From: an uncultured Pelagibacteraceae bacterium
GTDB taxonomy: Bacteria > Pseudomonadota > Alphaproteobacteria > Pelagibacterales > Pelagibacteraceae
DNA length: 64,000 bases
Assembly: GCA_902528175.1 (NCBI GenBank)
Contig: CABZRN010000001.1
Location: forward strand, 1-64,000
Direction of reading: 5' to 3'
Below the pieces are notes generated by a model. That model was not told the origin of the DNA, ran no database searches, and was given only the letters and a program-made list of their open reading frames with translations. Both the position numbers and the translations under genes were made by a program. Shown piece after piece: positions 1-7,983 of the stretch (its first letter is position 1; the number at the start of each line of letters is the position of its first letter).

Positions 1-2144
1 CAATAACAATAAGAGTGAGATCATCACTAAGATTTTTGTTATTTGCGTTAGCAGCGATTTCTTTGACGATAAGATTTAATTCATCATCAGGGTTTTTATT
101 AAAGTTTCTATTGATAACTTCTTTTGACCCTTCAATGCCAATCTCTTTATTATTTTTATTTAAACTTTCAGATAAACCATCTGTGAAAGCGTAAAATCTG
201 TTTCCATTTAATTTAGATTTATTAACAAAGTAACTAGATTTTGTGCCTTGTTTAATAACTCCTAAAGGAGGAGATTTGCTCTCAAATTCTTCAAAATTAC
301 CTTTGTTATCTCTAATAATAGCTGGTTGATGGCCCGCATTTACCCACGAAATTTCATCTGTAATAATATTATAATTTCCAATAATTGATGTAACAAACAT
401 TCCGCCAGTTTTAGTTAGATGTAAATCATTATTCATATGAAATGCCATTTCATCTACATCAACCTTATCACGAGACATAATCTCAAATAAAGTCGAGGCT
501 TTTGCCATGACCATACCTGCATGAATTCCTTTTCCAGCAACATCAGCAATAACAAAATAAACACTTTCTTTGTGAGGATAAAAACTAAAAAAATCACCCG
601 AGACTTCTCTTGCAGCTAAATTAATTCCGTGAACTGGATAATTATTTAAATTTCTTTTAGGTAAGAAATTTTCTTGTACTTTAACTGCAAGCTTAACTTC
701 TCCAGTTATTCTATCACGCCATTTTTTTTTCTCTATTTCGCTAGTTTCTAATTTGCTCATTAATTTATTATAATATAACCCTATGACACCTCCTGCAGTA
801 AAAGGGTCTTGTGGTCCTCTAATTGTTAAATCACCAGTCTCCGATTGTTTATCTAATATAGAAATTAAATCATGTTCTACTGATGTTGCGTTGTGTTCTG
901 CAATATTAAGACCTAATTCTTCTTGGATAGGACTTACTCGTAAAGGATAAAACGAATTTAAAATTTTTAATATTGTAAAAGATCCAATAAAGGCAAATAA
1001 ACCTATAGCTATAACACCTATAAACTGAACTTTAATTTGTTCTAGTCTACTTAGATCTGTCCCCAGAGTTTCTAAATTACTAAAAAAACCAACAGCTAGA
1101 GTGCCCCAAACACCTGCTGCAAGATGAACTGGGATTGCTCCTACAACATCATCGATTTCATATTTGTTTAATAATTCATTTACGAATATAGCTAATACAG
1201 CGCCAATCACTCCAACAAATATTGAAACTACAGATGTCATCGAATCACATCCTGCGGTAATTGCAACTAGTCCAGCTAGAGGACCAAGTATAATATAATA
1301 CGGGTCTGGTTTTTTAAATAGTAAAAAAGATATTCCTAAACCTGTAAGCAAACCAAAAGATGCGGATAAAAAAAGTGTTGATCAGAATAAGTGGAACAGC
1401 TTCATCCATTGCTCCGTTACTTCCACCATTAAATCCAAACCATCCAAACCAAAGAATTAAAGTACCAAGAACTGCTAAAGGAAAACTTGAACCTGTAAAT
1501 TTACCTTTGTTTGCCTTTGAGTATTTGCCAATTCTAGGCCCTAATATTATAACTGCGGAGAGCGCGATCCAACCTCCAACCGAGTGAACGATTGTACTCC
1601 CAGCAAAGTCTATGAATCCTATAGTACTCAACCAACCTGTAGTATTTATTTGACCAGTAATGTCTAGTAGTTGTCTCTCTGCTTCCATATTATTCAAAAA
1701 ACTTGATGACCAAGTCCAATGACCTACAATGGGATAAATTATTCCTGTCGCTAAAATAGTTATAATTATGTAACCGTTAAATTTCATACGCTCTGCGACA
1801 GCACCAGAAATAATTGTTGCAGCTGTAGCAACAAACATTGCTTGAAATACAAAGTATGTCATGTATTCGGCCACGTCAGTTTTAAAGAAAAACAAGTCTG
1901 TGCCAAATAGACCGTTAAAACTTTTGCCAAACATCAATCCGAAACCAAATATCCAAAAAATTACTACGGATACCCCGAAATCAGCTGCATTTTTTAATGC
2001 AACATTTATACTATTTTTATAACGGGATAGACCTGTTTCCATACACATGAAACCAGCTTGCATAATAAACACAAGTATAGCGCAGTTTATTACCCAAAGT
2101 GTATCTATAAAAGACTTTACTGACTCTAAATTAATAATCTCCAT
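1..2144 (-). CDS. amt: Ammonium transporter (Amt) fused to a C-terminal SpoIIE/PP2C-type phosphatase; frameshifted and cut by the left edge
   Basis: Inner-membrane ammonium channel with a cytoplasmic output domain. The tracked 276-residue ORF covers the N-terminal Amt half, including the pore-histidine segment FAGSTIVHSVGG. It then runs off frame at an A7 run (1368-1374). Dropping one base restores an open frame to the window edge. That frame gives the last Amt helices (second pore histidine in GAIPVHLAAG) and the usual Amt tail (ELGLNIAEH). About 60 linker residues follow, then a full PP2C-like domain with REVSGDFF, IADVAGKG, WVNAGHQP, FTDGLSES and SDDLTLIVI. About 714 residues are visible. 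The ORF track omits the distal part because its frame has no start in the window. By homology the phosphatase would act on a phosphoprotein, perhaps an anti-anti-sigma factor; no partner gene is present here. The slip may be a sequencing error, a real mutation or recoding. Confidence 0.85.
1368..1374 (-). other. Homopolymer A7 (U7 in the mRNA) at the amt frameshift
   Basis: Seven A on the plus strand read as seven T in the coding strand. With seven, the Amt frame continues NTFFIRIF and soon stops. With six, it reads NTFLSASFGLLTG and continues through the rest of Amt and the phosphatase. No other slip is needed to reach the window edge. Both flanking parts look conserved, so the gene is either intact with a base-call error, newly broken, or expressed through slippage. 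Confidence 0.8.
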
Positions 2145-2159
2145 GTCAAAATTTTATTA

Positions 2160-3029
2160 TTATTTAATATTTTTTACATCAAAAATATTCTGATTTGAGT
2201 TTCTATAATTTTCTAAATTTTCTCTTCTAGAAGTTAAAAAAACTAATAAAACGAATATAATAATTAGAAATAGTGGTATTAAAGTAATAACTGAAATTTT
2301 TTTATAAATTAAAAAAAGATATACAAATAAAAATAGTGTTGATCTAATTAAAACATTAATTTTAAAAACAGCCATTATCGCCAAAGAATGCACAATAAGG
2401 TTTTTAAAACTCATTTTAGACGGTCCAACATACCTCATACCTCTCTCTGAGGGTATCCCAATTTTAACTTTTGAAATTTTTGACAGAGCTCCTGAAAAAC
2501 TACTCCATGTAGCCTTTTCATTAGTCATAACTTTCACTACTTCTTTTGGAAGGCATGTAAAATTTCCAAATCTGACAGATTCTCCTGTGAATGTGAATGT
2601 AATTAATTTGTGTAAAAAATAACAAAATTTAAAAAAAAAACCTTCTGATCTTTTAATTCTTTCACAAACTATTGGTAAATCAGATTGTGCTTCTATTTGT
2701 TTTATTAAATCTTTTATTTCCTCAGGTCTATCTTCACCGTCTGAGTCCATGGGTATAATATAATCAAAATCATTGTTTTCTAAAATAAATTTTAAACCAG
2801 TTGCAATAGATCTAGCATGTCCAACGTTTTCTTTTAAATTTATAATTTTAATAGAGTTTATTTTTGAGTAATTAGGAAAATTGTCAGGTGCTTTTTCATT
2901 TGACCCGTCATTTACAACTACAATAGAGATAATTTTATCTATATCTGTAACTTGATGGTTAATATTTTCAAGAAGCTTAAGCAAAGATTGCCAATCGTTA
3001 TAAAGAGGTATTAGTACTTTAAATTTCAT
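2160..3029 (-). CDS. GT2-family glycosyltransferase (dolichol-phosphate-mannose-synthase-like) with C-terminal membrane helices
   Basis: Probably transfers a sugar from a nucleotide donor to a lipid carrier or glycan at the inner face of the membrane. The GT2 fold opens with KVLIPLYNDW. It continues with a VVVNDGS motif near residue 40, ENVGHARSIA near residue 70, and the metal-binding PMDSDGEDRP near residue 95. The last 70 residues hold two hydrophobic helices. The start overlaps the stop of the 42-residue ORF upstream as ATATGA. That ORF in turn overlaps the GT-C gene, so the three form a translationally coupled cassette. It ends 15 bases before the amt start on the same strand, so read-through into amt is possible. 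The exact sugar cannot be told. Confidence 0.85.
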   Translation of the reverse strand: MKFKVLIPLYNDWQSLLKLLENINHQVTDIDKIISIVVVNDGSNEKAPDNFPNYSKINSIKIINLKENVGHARSIATGLKFILENNDFDYIIPMDSDGEDRPEEIKDLIKQIEAQSDLPIVCERIKRSEGFFFKFCYFLHKLITFTFTGESVRFGNFTCLPKEVVKVMTNEKATWSSFSGALSKISKVKIGIPSERGMRYVGPSKMSFKNLIVHSLAIMAVFKINVLIRSTLFLFVYLFLIYKKISVITLIPLFLIIIFVLLVFLTSRRENLENYRNSNQNIFDVKNIK

Positions 3030-3154
3030 ATTGAATTAATTGAACTTAAAAATCTTATTAAGGATGCAAATATTCCATGTCCTGAAAATTCTATTACAGC
3101 AATTATAAAAATTATTAGTATTAGTTTTTTATTTTTTTCTAAAAATTCATTCAT
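3026..3154 (-). CDS. 42-residue single-pass membrane protein in a glycosyltransferase cassette (not in ORF track)
   Basis: The ATG lies in an ATGA overlap with the stop of the upstream GT-C gene. The TGA overlaps the ATG of the downstream GT2 gene in the same way. The product starts MNEFLEKNKK, followed by a hydrophobic helix of about 20 residues (LILIIFIIAVIEF) and a short polar tail. The double overlap is the main argument that it is real. I do not recognise a family. By position it could help anchor or assemble the two neighbouring glycosyltransferases, or be a small flippase-like subunit; that is inference. It falls below the track's length cut-off. Confidence 0.65.
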   Translation of the reverse strand: MNEFLEKNKKLILIIFIIAVIEFSGHGIFASLIRFLSSINSI

Positions 3155-4473
3155 CTGCTACCTAAACATATACTGTCAATACAAATATAAACATTATATG
3201 TATCTAACTTATTTTGATCAACCTCACCATCCCAAACTGGTCTAGTTTTTAAATGATAAGATAAATTTCCTGCATTCCACTCGTTTCCTAAAACTACATT
3301 TATTGGCTCTTTAAATTCGTTATTCCATCTCAGTTGAACTTTGTCTGCAATTTGTTTTCCTGGATAGTCAGTTCTTTTATCAGTTTCAGTAATTGAAATA
3401 TATGCATAAGTAATGGGAGATAAAAGAAATAAAATTAGAAATGATATTATAAAATTTTTGTAATCTTGTTTTAAAATATATTTTTGAAAAATATAAACAA
3501 ATAAGGTTCCAAAGAATAAATAAAAAGGCGTCATCCACATTGTTCTTATTTTTAAACCCAAAATCATAGATGTAAAAAGAATTAAAAAAATTGGTAAAAA
3601 ATTTATTGCTAATAAAAATAAAAGTTTTTTATCTCTTAAATTATATTTAATTTTAATTTTTTTTATGAGAAAATATAACATAACAAAAAATGGAACTAAT
3701 ATTCCAATTTGTTTAAATATAAATATTACCGGATAAGTAAGATGATTTAAAAAAGTTGAACTGTCTACACTAGATCTTGCCAATCCATAAGTTATTGTAA
3801 TAAAATCATTATTAAATAACCAAATAATATGCGGGATTAATAAAACTAAAAAAACTTCAACAGAAATTAAATAATTAATATGGAATTTTCTATCTTTCTT
3901 AAAAAATATTAAATAAATAAAAAGTATATCAATTGCTATTAGTAAATAAATAAATAGATATTTAGATAAAAAACCACCGACAGCAAATGTTCCAACAATA
4001 ATACAATCTTTTAATTTAGGTATTTTTTGATTAAACACTTTCCATGAATAATAGACTGTTAAAACCCAAAAAGGAATTTGACAAACGTTTACATTAAATT
4101 CCGGGGTTGTAAAATTATAGAAATAAATACCTTCTAATAATAAAACAGATATAAGTGCTAAAATTTCATTTTTTAAAATTTCTTTACTAAATTGAAAAAT
4201 TACAAAAAATGAAAAAATAATAAAAATCTGACTAAGTAAGTAATATGCCCAATCATTAGAACCAAAAATACTATAAAAAATTTCTACCATAAATGCGCTC
4301 ATCGGAGGATGTTTATTAAAACCCCAATCTAAATTACTGCCCCAGGCTAAAGCTTCAATTGTATCGAGTGGAAGATTATTATTTGTTAAAGATGGAATCA
4401 GTGTCCATAAAATTAAATGGATTGTCAAAAAAATGTAAAAAAAAATTTTTGTTTGCTTTTTATAAATCACCAT
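3151..4473 (-). CDS. Polytopic GT-C glycosyltransferase, ArnT/PMT (GT39/GT83)-like
   Basis: Integral inner-membrane enzyme expected to transfer a sugar from a polyprenyl-phosphate donor on the periplasmic side. It has 440 residues and about ten hydrophobic helices. A first periplasmic loop carries acidic residues (LPLDTIEALAWGSNLDWG), followed by NKHPPMSAF, the HPP signature of ArnT-like proteins near residue 55. A soluble tail of about 70 residues ends in CIDSICLGSR. It is the first gene of the cassette with the 42-residue protein and the GT2 enzyme, which would plausibly supply the lipid-linked sugar. The target (lipid A, glycan or protein) cannot be told from sequence. It is divergent from dksA with about 80 bases between them. 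Confidence 0.8.
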   Translation of the reverse strand: MVIYKKQTKIFFYIFLTIHLILWTLIPSLTNNNLPLDTIEALAWGSNLDWGFNKHPPMSAFMVEIFYSIFGSNDWAYYLLSQIFIIFSFFVIFQFSKEILKNEILALISVLLLEGIYFYNFTTPEFNVNVCQIPFWVLTVYYSWKVFNQKIPKLKDCIIVGTFAVGGFLSKYLFIYLLIAIDILFIYLIFFKKDRKFHINYLISVEVFLVLLIPHIIWLFNNDFITITYGLARSSVDSSTFLNHLTYPVIFIFKQIGILVPFFVMLYFLIKKIKIKYNLRDKKLLFLLAINFLPIFLILFTSMILGLKIRTMWMTPFYLFFGTLFVYIFQKYILKQDYKNFIISFLILFLLSPITYAYISITETDKRTDYPGKQIADKVQLRWNNEFKEPINVVLGNEWNAGNLSYHLKTRPVWDGEVDQNKLDTYNVYICIDSICLGSR

Positions 4474-4502
4474 TTATTTGAATTTATACAATTAAACCTT
4501 GC

Positions 4503-4530
4503 TTGACACTACCTATTTGCTGAATATACT
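4503..4530 (+). promoter_or_regulatory. Sigma70-type promoter for dksA
   Basis: A perfect TTGACA (4503-4508) and TATACT (4525-4530) are separated by 16 bases, about 20 bases before the dksA ATG. This is the closest match to the consensus seen in the window. The implied leader is only about 15 bases and has no clear Shine-Dalgarno sequence. Confidence 0.75.
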
Positions 4531-4551
4531 TCGAGCGTTTTAAAATAGATA

Positions 4552-4971
4552 ATGGTTAGAATTTCTAAAACTTACATTCCAAAAGAATCAGAAAAGTATA
4601 TGTGCGAAAAACATAAAGTGTTTTTCAAAAATAAACTATTAGCCTGGAAAAAGGATTTAGTTAGATCTAATAATGAAGCTTTATATAATAGTTCTATGGA
4701 TGATAATAGTACTTCTGCAGATATTGTGGACCAAGCCAGCTCTTATACAGATAAAAATGTTGAGATGAGAGCAATCAACAGACAAATAAAACTGATATCA
4801 AAAATAGACTCAGCTTTAAAAAAGATTAAAGATGGGACATACGGGTTTTGCGAAGATACTGGAGAACCAATCGGAATTAAAAGACTTATAGCTAGACCAG
4901 TTGCAACTTTATCTATTGCTGCTCAGGAAAAACACGAAAAAGAGGAAAAAGTTTACGCAGACGATATTTAA
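4552..4971 (+). CDS. dksA: DksA-family RNA polymerase-binding transcription factor
   Basis: Binds the RNA polymerase secondary channel and, with ppGpp, adjusts rRNA and biosynthetic promoters. It is 139 residues, the usual length. The coiled-coil tip keeps the D-x-x-D-x-A pattern (ADIVDQA, residues 56-62). The C-terminal globule reads GFCEDTGEPIGIKRLIARP, so only one of the four zinc cysteines of the E. coli protein remains. As I recall, many alphaproteobacterial DksA proteins also lack the full zinc set, so this is not a defect. It is a single gene from its own strong promoter. It ends tail-to-tail with the GST gene, sharing a 4-bp TTAA. Confidence 0.93.
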   Translation: MVRISKTYIPKESEKYMCEKHKVFFKNKLLAWKKDLVRSNNEALYNSSMDDNSTSADIVDQASSYTDKNVEMRAINRQIKLISKIDSALKKIKDGTYGFCEDTGEPIGIKRLIARPVATLSIAAQEKHEKEEKVYADDI

Positions 4972-5588
4972 GGTTTTGGAATTTTTTCTCCTTTATTTAA
5001 ATAATCATAGCCCTTTATAACAGCATCTCTCTCTGATATTTCTAAATACCATCTAGAAAGGTTTTTGTAATTTATAAGTCCTATATCGTGCCAATCGTGT
5101 CTTGCAATCCATGGGAAGGTTGCAATATCTGCTATTGTGTAATTTTCCCCTGCAAGATATTTTGAATCCGATAGTCTTTCATCCAAATTTTTATATATTG
5201 AAGTTGATATTTTAAAATATCTTTCTTCTCCAAATTCACTTTTGCCTGGATTATAATGATGGAACTGATGGTGTTGACCAAGAATTGGTCCAACATATCC
5301 CATTTGAGCCATCAACCATTGGGTAATAATATTTTTATTATCAAAGTATTTTCCACTCTTTTCAGCTAGATAGATAAGTATAGCTCCAGATTCAAAAATT
5401 ACATTATTATTATCGTTATCTTTAATAACAGGTATTTTGCTAAATGGACTAATCTTTTTAAACTCAGGTTTAAATTGATCACCATTATTTAAATCGATTG
5501 TGTTTACATTATATTCATATCCAATTTCCTCTAGCATAATCGATATTTTTTTGCCGTTGGGAGTATTGGCGGTATATAACTCAATCAC
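4968..5588 (-). CDS. Glutathione S-transferase family protein (YfcG/YghU-like)
   Basis: Cytosolic GST-fold protein of 206 residues. The N-terminal thioredoxin-like domain starts MIELYTANTPNGKKISIMLEE, has the cis-proline segment SPFSKIPVI near residue 50 and the glutathione-binding FESGAILIYLAEK near residue 65. An all-helical domain follows with YTIADIATFPWIARH near residue 150. The TANTPNG start resembles the YfcG/YghU disulfide-bond oxidoreductase group more than detoxifying GSTs. It is last of three co-directional genes (ferredoxin, reductase, GST) with overlapping ends, so a redox role linked to that pair is plausible but unproven. Confidence 0.85.
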   Translation of the reverse strand: MIELYTANTPNGKKISIMLEEIGYEYNVNTIDLNNGDQFKPEFKKISPFSKIPVIKDNDNNNVIFESGAILIYLAEKSGKYFDNKNIITQWLMAQMGYVGPILGQHHQFHHYNPGKSEFGEERYFKISTSIYKNLDERLSDSKYLAGENYTIADIATFPWIARHDWHDIGLINYKNLSRWYLEISERDAVIKGYDYLNKGEKIPKP

Positions 5589-6600
5589 TTTTTACACCAA
5601 GCCTATCTTTTATAGTTTTGGAAGATGTAGTGAATTCAAATCTATATTTTTCATTTGGTCTTGCTAATTTAAAACAAGCTCTTGCAGCTAAAGCGCCTTC
5701 ATGAAAACCCGATAAAATAAGTTTTAATTTACCAGGGTACGTACATATATCTCCAACAGCGTATATGCCTTTTTGATTTGTTTCAAATTTTTCTGTATCA
5801 ACTTCAATAGTTTTTTTATTAAGATTTAGTCCCCAGTTTGCGATTGGCCCAAGCCGCATAATCAATCCAAAAAAACCTAGTATGTAATCTGTTTTTAATG
5901 TTTTAACTTCTTTGTTTTCGTGTGTAATTTCTACACTTTCTAAATAACTTGTTCCCTTTATTTCACTTATTTGAAACTTGGTGAATAAATTTATTTTGCC
6001 TGATTTTGTTAATTCATGAACTTTATCAACTGTAGAATTGGCGCCTCTAAATTCATCTCTTCTATGAATTAGGTTAACTTTTGAAGTTTTTGAAAGTTCT
6101 ACTGCCCAATCAAGTGCACTATCTCCACCCCCAAAAATAGTAACAGTTTTTCCTTCAAATATTTTTTTATCTTTTATAGAATAAAATATAGACTTATTTT
6201 CAAACTGCTCACATTCCTTTAAAGAAAATTTTCTTGGTTCGAAAGAACCTACACCGCCAGCAATAATAACATTTGGAGTACTAAATTTTGTGCCGTTGCT
6301 TGTTTTAACTTCCCAATTATTATTATTTTTTTTTACCTCATTGACTCGTTCATTTAAATGAAATTTTATTTTGAAAGGTTTTAGTTGTTTAATTAAATTT
6401 TGAGTTAATTCTTCCCCAGTACATTCAGGTATTGCAGGAATATCATAAATAGGTTTATCCGGATAAAGTTCTATACACTGACCACCAATTTTATCTAGGT
6501 TGTCAACAATCTGACAATCTAGCCCAATTATTTTTAATTGATGTGCTGTAAATAAACCTGTTGGGCCTGCTCCTATTATTAAAGCATCTGTTTTTATCAT
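5581..6600 (-). CDS. Ferredoxin-NADP+ reductase, thioredoxin-reductase-like type
   Basis: FAD-dependent enzyme passing electrons between NADPH and ferredoxin. It is 339 residues with an FAD-binding GAGPTGLFTAHQL near residue 10, IGGQCIELYPDKPIYDIPA near residue 38, an NADPH-binding GGGDSALDWA near residue 157 and the C-terminal FAD motif AVGDICTYPGK near residue 280. No redox CxxC is present, which separates it from true thioredoxin reductase and matches the YumC-like FNR2 class. Its ATG overlaps the ferredoxin stop by one base, so the two are probably co-translated partners. Older annotations call it thioredoxin disulfide reductase. Confidence 0.88.
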   Translation of the reverse strand: MIKTDALIIGAGPTGLFTAHQLKIIGLDCQIVDNLDKIGGQCIELYPDKPIYDIPAIPECTGEELTQNLIKQLKPFKIKFHLNERVNEVKKNNNNWEVKTSNGTKFSTPNVIIAGGVGSFEPRKFSLKECEQFENKSIFYSIKDKKIFEGKTVTIFGGGDSALDWAVELSKTSKVNLIHRRDEFRGANSTVDKVHELTKSGKINLFTKFQISEIKGTSYLESVEITHENKEVKTLKTDYILGFFGLIMRLGPIANWGLNLNKKTIEVDTEKFETNQKGIYAVGDICTYPGKLKLILSGFHEGALAARACFKLARPNEKYRFEFTTSSKTIKDRLGVKSD

Positions 6601-6920
6601 TAAACTTGTTTCTCAGGTAAGTGAACTACTAGACCATCTATTTTATCAGAGACTGTTAATTGACAACTAAGTCTACTATTTTTTTTTGGTTCATAAGCCT
6701 GATCTATCATATCGTCTTCGCCTTCACTTTTTTCATCTAACTTATCATACCAGTCATCTTTGACATAAACGTGACAAGTAGCGCAAGCCATACTACCTCC
6801 ACAATCGGCATCTATTCCAGGAATGTCATTCTGAACTGCACCTTCCATCACTGTTAATCCATTTTGTACATCTATAGTATGTTCTTTACCATTGTGTTCT
6901 ATATAAGTAATTTTTGTCAT
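6600..6920 (-). CDS. 2Fe-2S ferredoxin, adrenodoxin-like
   Basis: Small soluble electron carrier of 106 residues. The cluster ligands are visible as [17 protein letters not shown] (C-x5-C-x2-C near residues 40-49) and a final RLSCQLTV near residue 86. This is the adrenodoxin/FdxB pattern used in Fe-S assembly, oxygenases or P450 systems, rather than the plant type. It is first gene of the ferredoxin-reductase-GST operon. It starts just downstream of the proteorhodopsin terminator, so it needs its own promoter or some read-through. Confidence 0.9.
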   Translation of the reverse strand: MTKITYIEHNGKEHTIDVQNGLTVMEGAVQNDIPGIDADCGGSMACATCHVYVKDDWYDKLDEKSEGEDDMIDQAYEPKKNSRLSCQLTVSDKIDGLVVHLPEKQV

Positions 6921-6940
6921 TTATTTATATATAAGTATAA

Positions 6941-6976
6941 AAAAAAATAGGGCAAGTATTTCTACTTGCCCTATTT
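6941..6976 (-). terminator. Intrinsic terminator of the proteorhodopsin gene
   Basis: A perfect 14-bp stem (AAATAGGGCAAGTA with its complement) and a 4-base loop is followed on the minus strand by a run of at least seven T. It lies 24 bases after the proteorhodopsin stop and before the ferredoxin gene on the same strand. It is the stronger of only two clear intrinsic terminators in the window. Confidence 0.9.
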
Positions 6977-7000
6977 AAAATTTCTCTCAGTCGAAGTTTG

Positions 7001-7768
7001 TTATGCTCTACTTCTACCAGAGTTTGCAACGGCGCAAGACCAGATAATAATACCAAAAGCGATCTTATTAACGAAGTCTGCTAAGTTGTAAATTACGTTT
7101 AATGAGTTAGCGTCTACACCACCTGTTAAGTATCCGAAGATATAACCTAGTGGGTAAATAGCCCAACCTACAGTAACGATCATTCTTAAAGCGCTGAATG
7201 CTGTTACTAATGATTTGTTACCAGACTTAGCAGCAACTTTACCTGCTTCACCAGAAAAGATTTCATATAAGATGTAAATCCATCCAGCCATTCCGATTAC
7301 AAAACCAAGAGTAGCGTTTATCATCCCTGCTTCTCCAAGATAACCACCAACTAACATCACTAAAGAACCGATTAAAATTCTCCAGAATATTCCTGTTGGT
7401 ACTTTTTTAACTGCAGATAGAATTAAATAAAATTCTACTAACTGTAGCGGTACAGTAATTAACCAATCGATATATCTGTAAACAGTTGGAGTGTCACCTG
7501 TTTCAACCCAAACCGCTCTCATGTACATATAGTGGATAAATGCAATACCTGTTACTAATCCAGCTACGTTGACTGATTTTCTCCACTGAGTGCTTACGTT
7601 TGCTTGCTCCATAAAGAAAAATGCTGTAGCTGCCAACATACCCATTGAAATTAGCCAAAATGAAATACCTACGAAATCATCTGTAGCTAAGAAGGCTGTT
7701 GCTGAGTTAGCTGCTGTAGTAGCTCCGAAAAGAACTAGCACTAAAGCTAACATTTTTATTGTTTTCAT
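7001..7768 (-). CDS. Proteorhodopsin, light-driven proton pump, predicted blue-absorbing
   Basis: Seven-helix retinal protein of the inner membrane that pumps protons outward in light. It has 255 residues with a signal-like N-terminus. Visible functional residues are H79, the proton acceptor D101 in RYIDWLITVP, the donor E112 in QLVEFYLI, and the retinal Schiff-base K235 in DFVNKIAFG. These match D97, E108 and K231 of the green reference protein. The tuning position (105 in that reference) is Gln109 here, the residue known for blue absorption. Retinal-synthesis genes are not in the window. It has its own leader with a strong Shine-Dalgarno site and its own terminator, so it is likely a monocistronic, highly expressed unit. 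Confidence 0.97.
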   Translation of the reverse strand: MKTIKMLALVLVLFGATTAANSATAFLATDDFVGISFWLISMGMLAATAFFFMEQANVSTQWRKSVNVAGLVTGIAFIHYMYMRAVWVETGDTPTVYRYIDWLITVPLQLVEFYLILSAVKKVPTGIFWRILIGSLVMLVGGYLGEAGMINATLGFVIGMAGWIYILYEIFSGEAGKVAAKSGNKSLVTAFSALRMIVTVGWAIYPLGYIFGYLTGGVDANSLNVIYNLADFVNKIAFGIIIWSCAVANSGRSRA

Positions 7769-7774
7769 TAAAAA

Positions 7775-7782
7775 CTCCCTCT
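7775..7782 (-). promoter_or_regulatory. Strong Shine-Dalgarno site of proteorhodopsin
   Basis: The minus strand reads AGAGGGAG six bases before the ATG. Most genes in this window lack such a site, so this one suggests high translation and fixes the start. Confidence 0.75.
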
Positions 7783-7797
7783 TTAGTTAGTTTTTTT

Positions 7798-7832
7798 AGT
7801 TTAAATTTAAACTACGGCTTTTATTCAAAGCC
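7798..7832 (-). repeat. Two inverted repeats in the proteorhodopsin leader
   Basis: AGTTTAAATTTAAACT (7798-7813) is a perfect 16-bp palindrome. It is followed by a small hairpin GGCTTT-TATTC-AAAGCC (7816-7832). Both sit between the likely promoter area and the Shine-Dalgarno site. The palindrome could be a dimeric regulator site, and the hairpin a leader structure. No function is demonstrated. The rest of the 215-base divergent spacer (7769-7983) is AT-rich; it must hold promoters for proteorhodopsin and prpE, but no promoter stands out. Confidence 0.5.
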
Positions 7833-7983
7833 AAAGTTGGGGTTTAATTATCAAATATAAAAGGTTATTAGAAGTATAAATTTGACGCAATTTTTGTTGA
7901 TTTTGCTACCTTTTTGAAATTTAATACAACTTATAGATACATAAAGCTCAATTTTAATTAATTATGAATCAATTTTAATAAAA

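Noticed and set aside
1360-1587. Plus-strand 75-residue ORF
   Set aside because: It lies antisense within amt and has no recognisable composition or motif; it is a shadow.
5581-6600. Thioredoxin reductase
   Set aside because: The fold matches, but the redox CxxC is absent and a ferredoxin gene precedes it, so a ferredoxin-NADP reductase is the better call.
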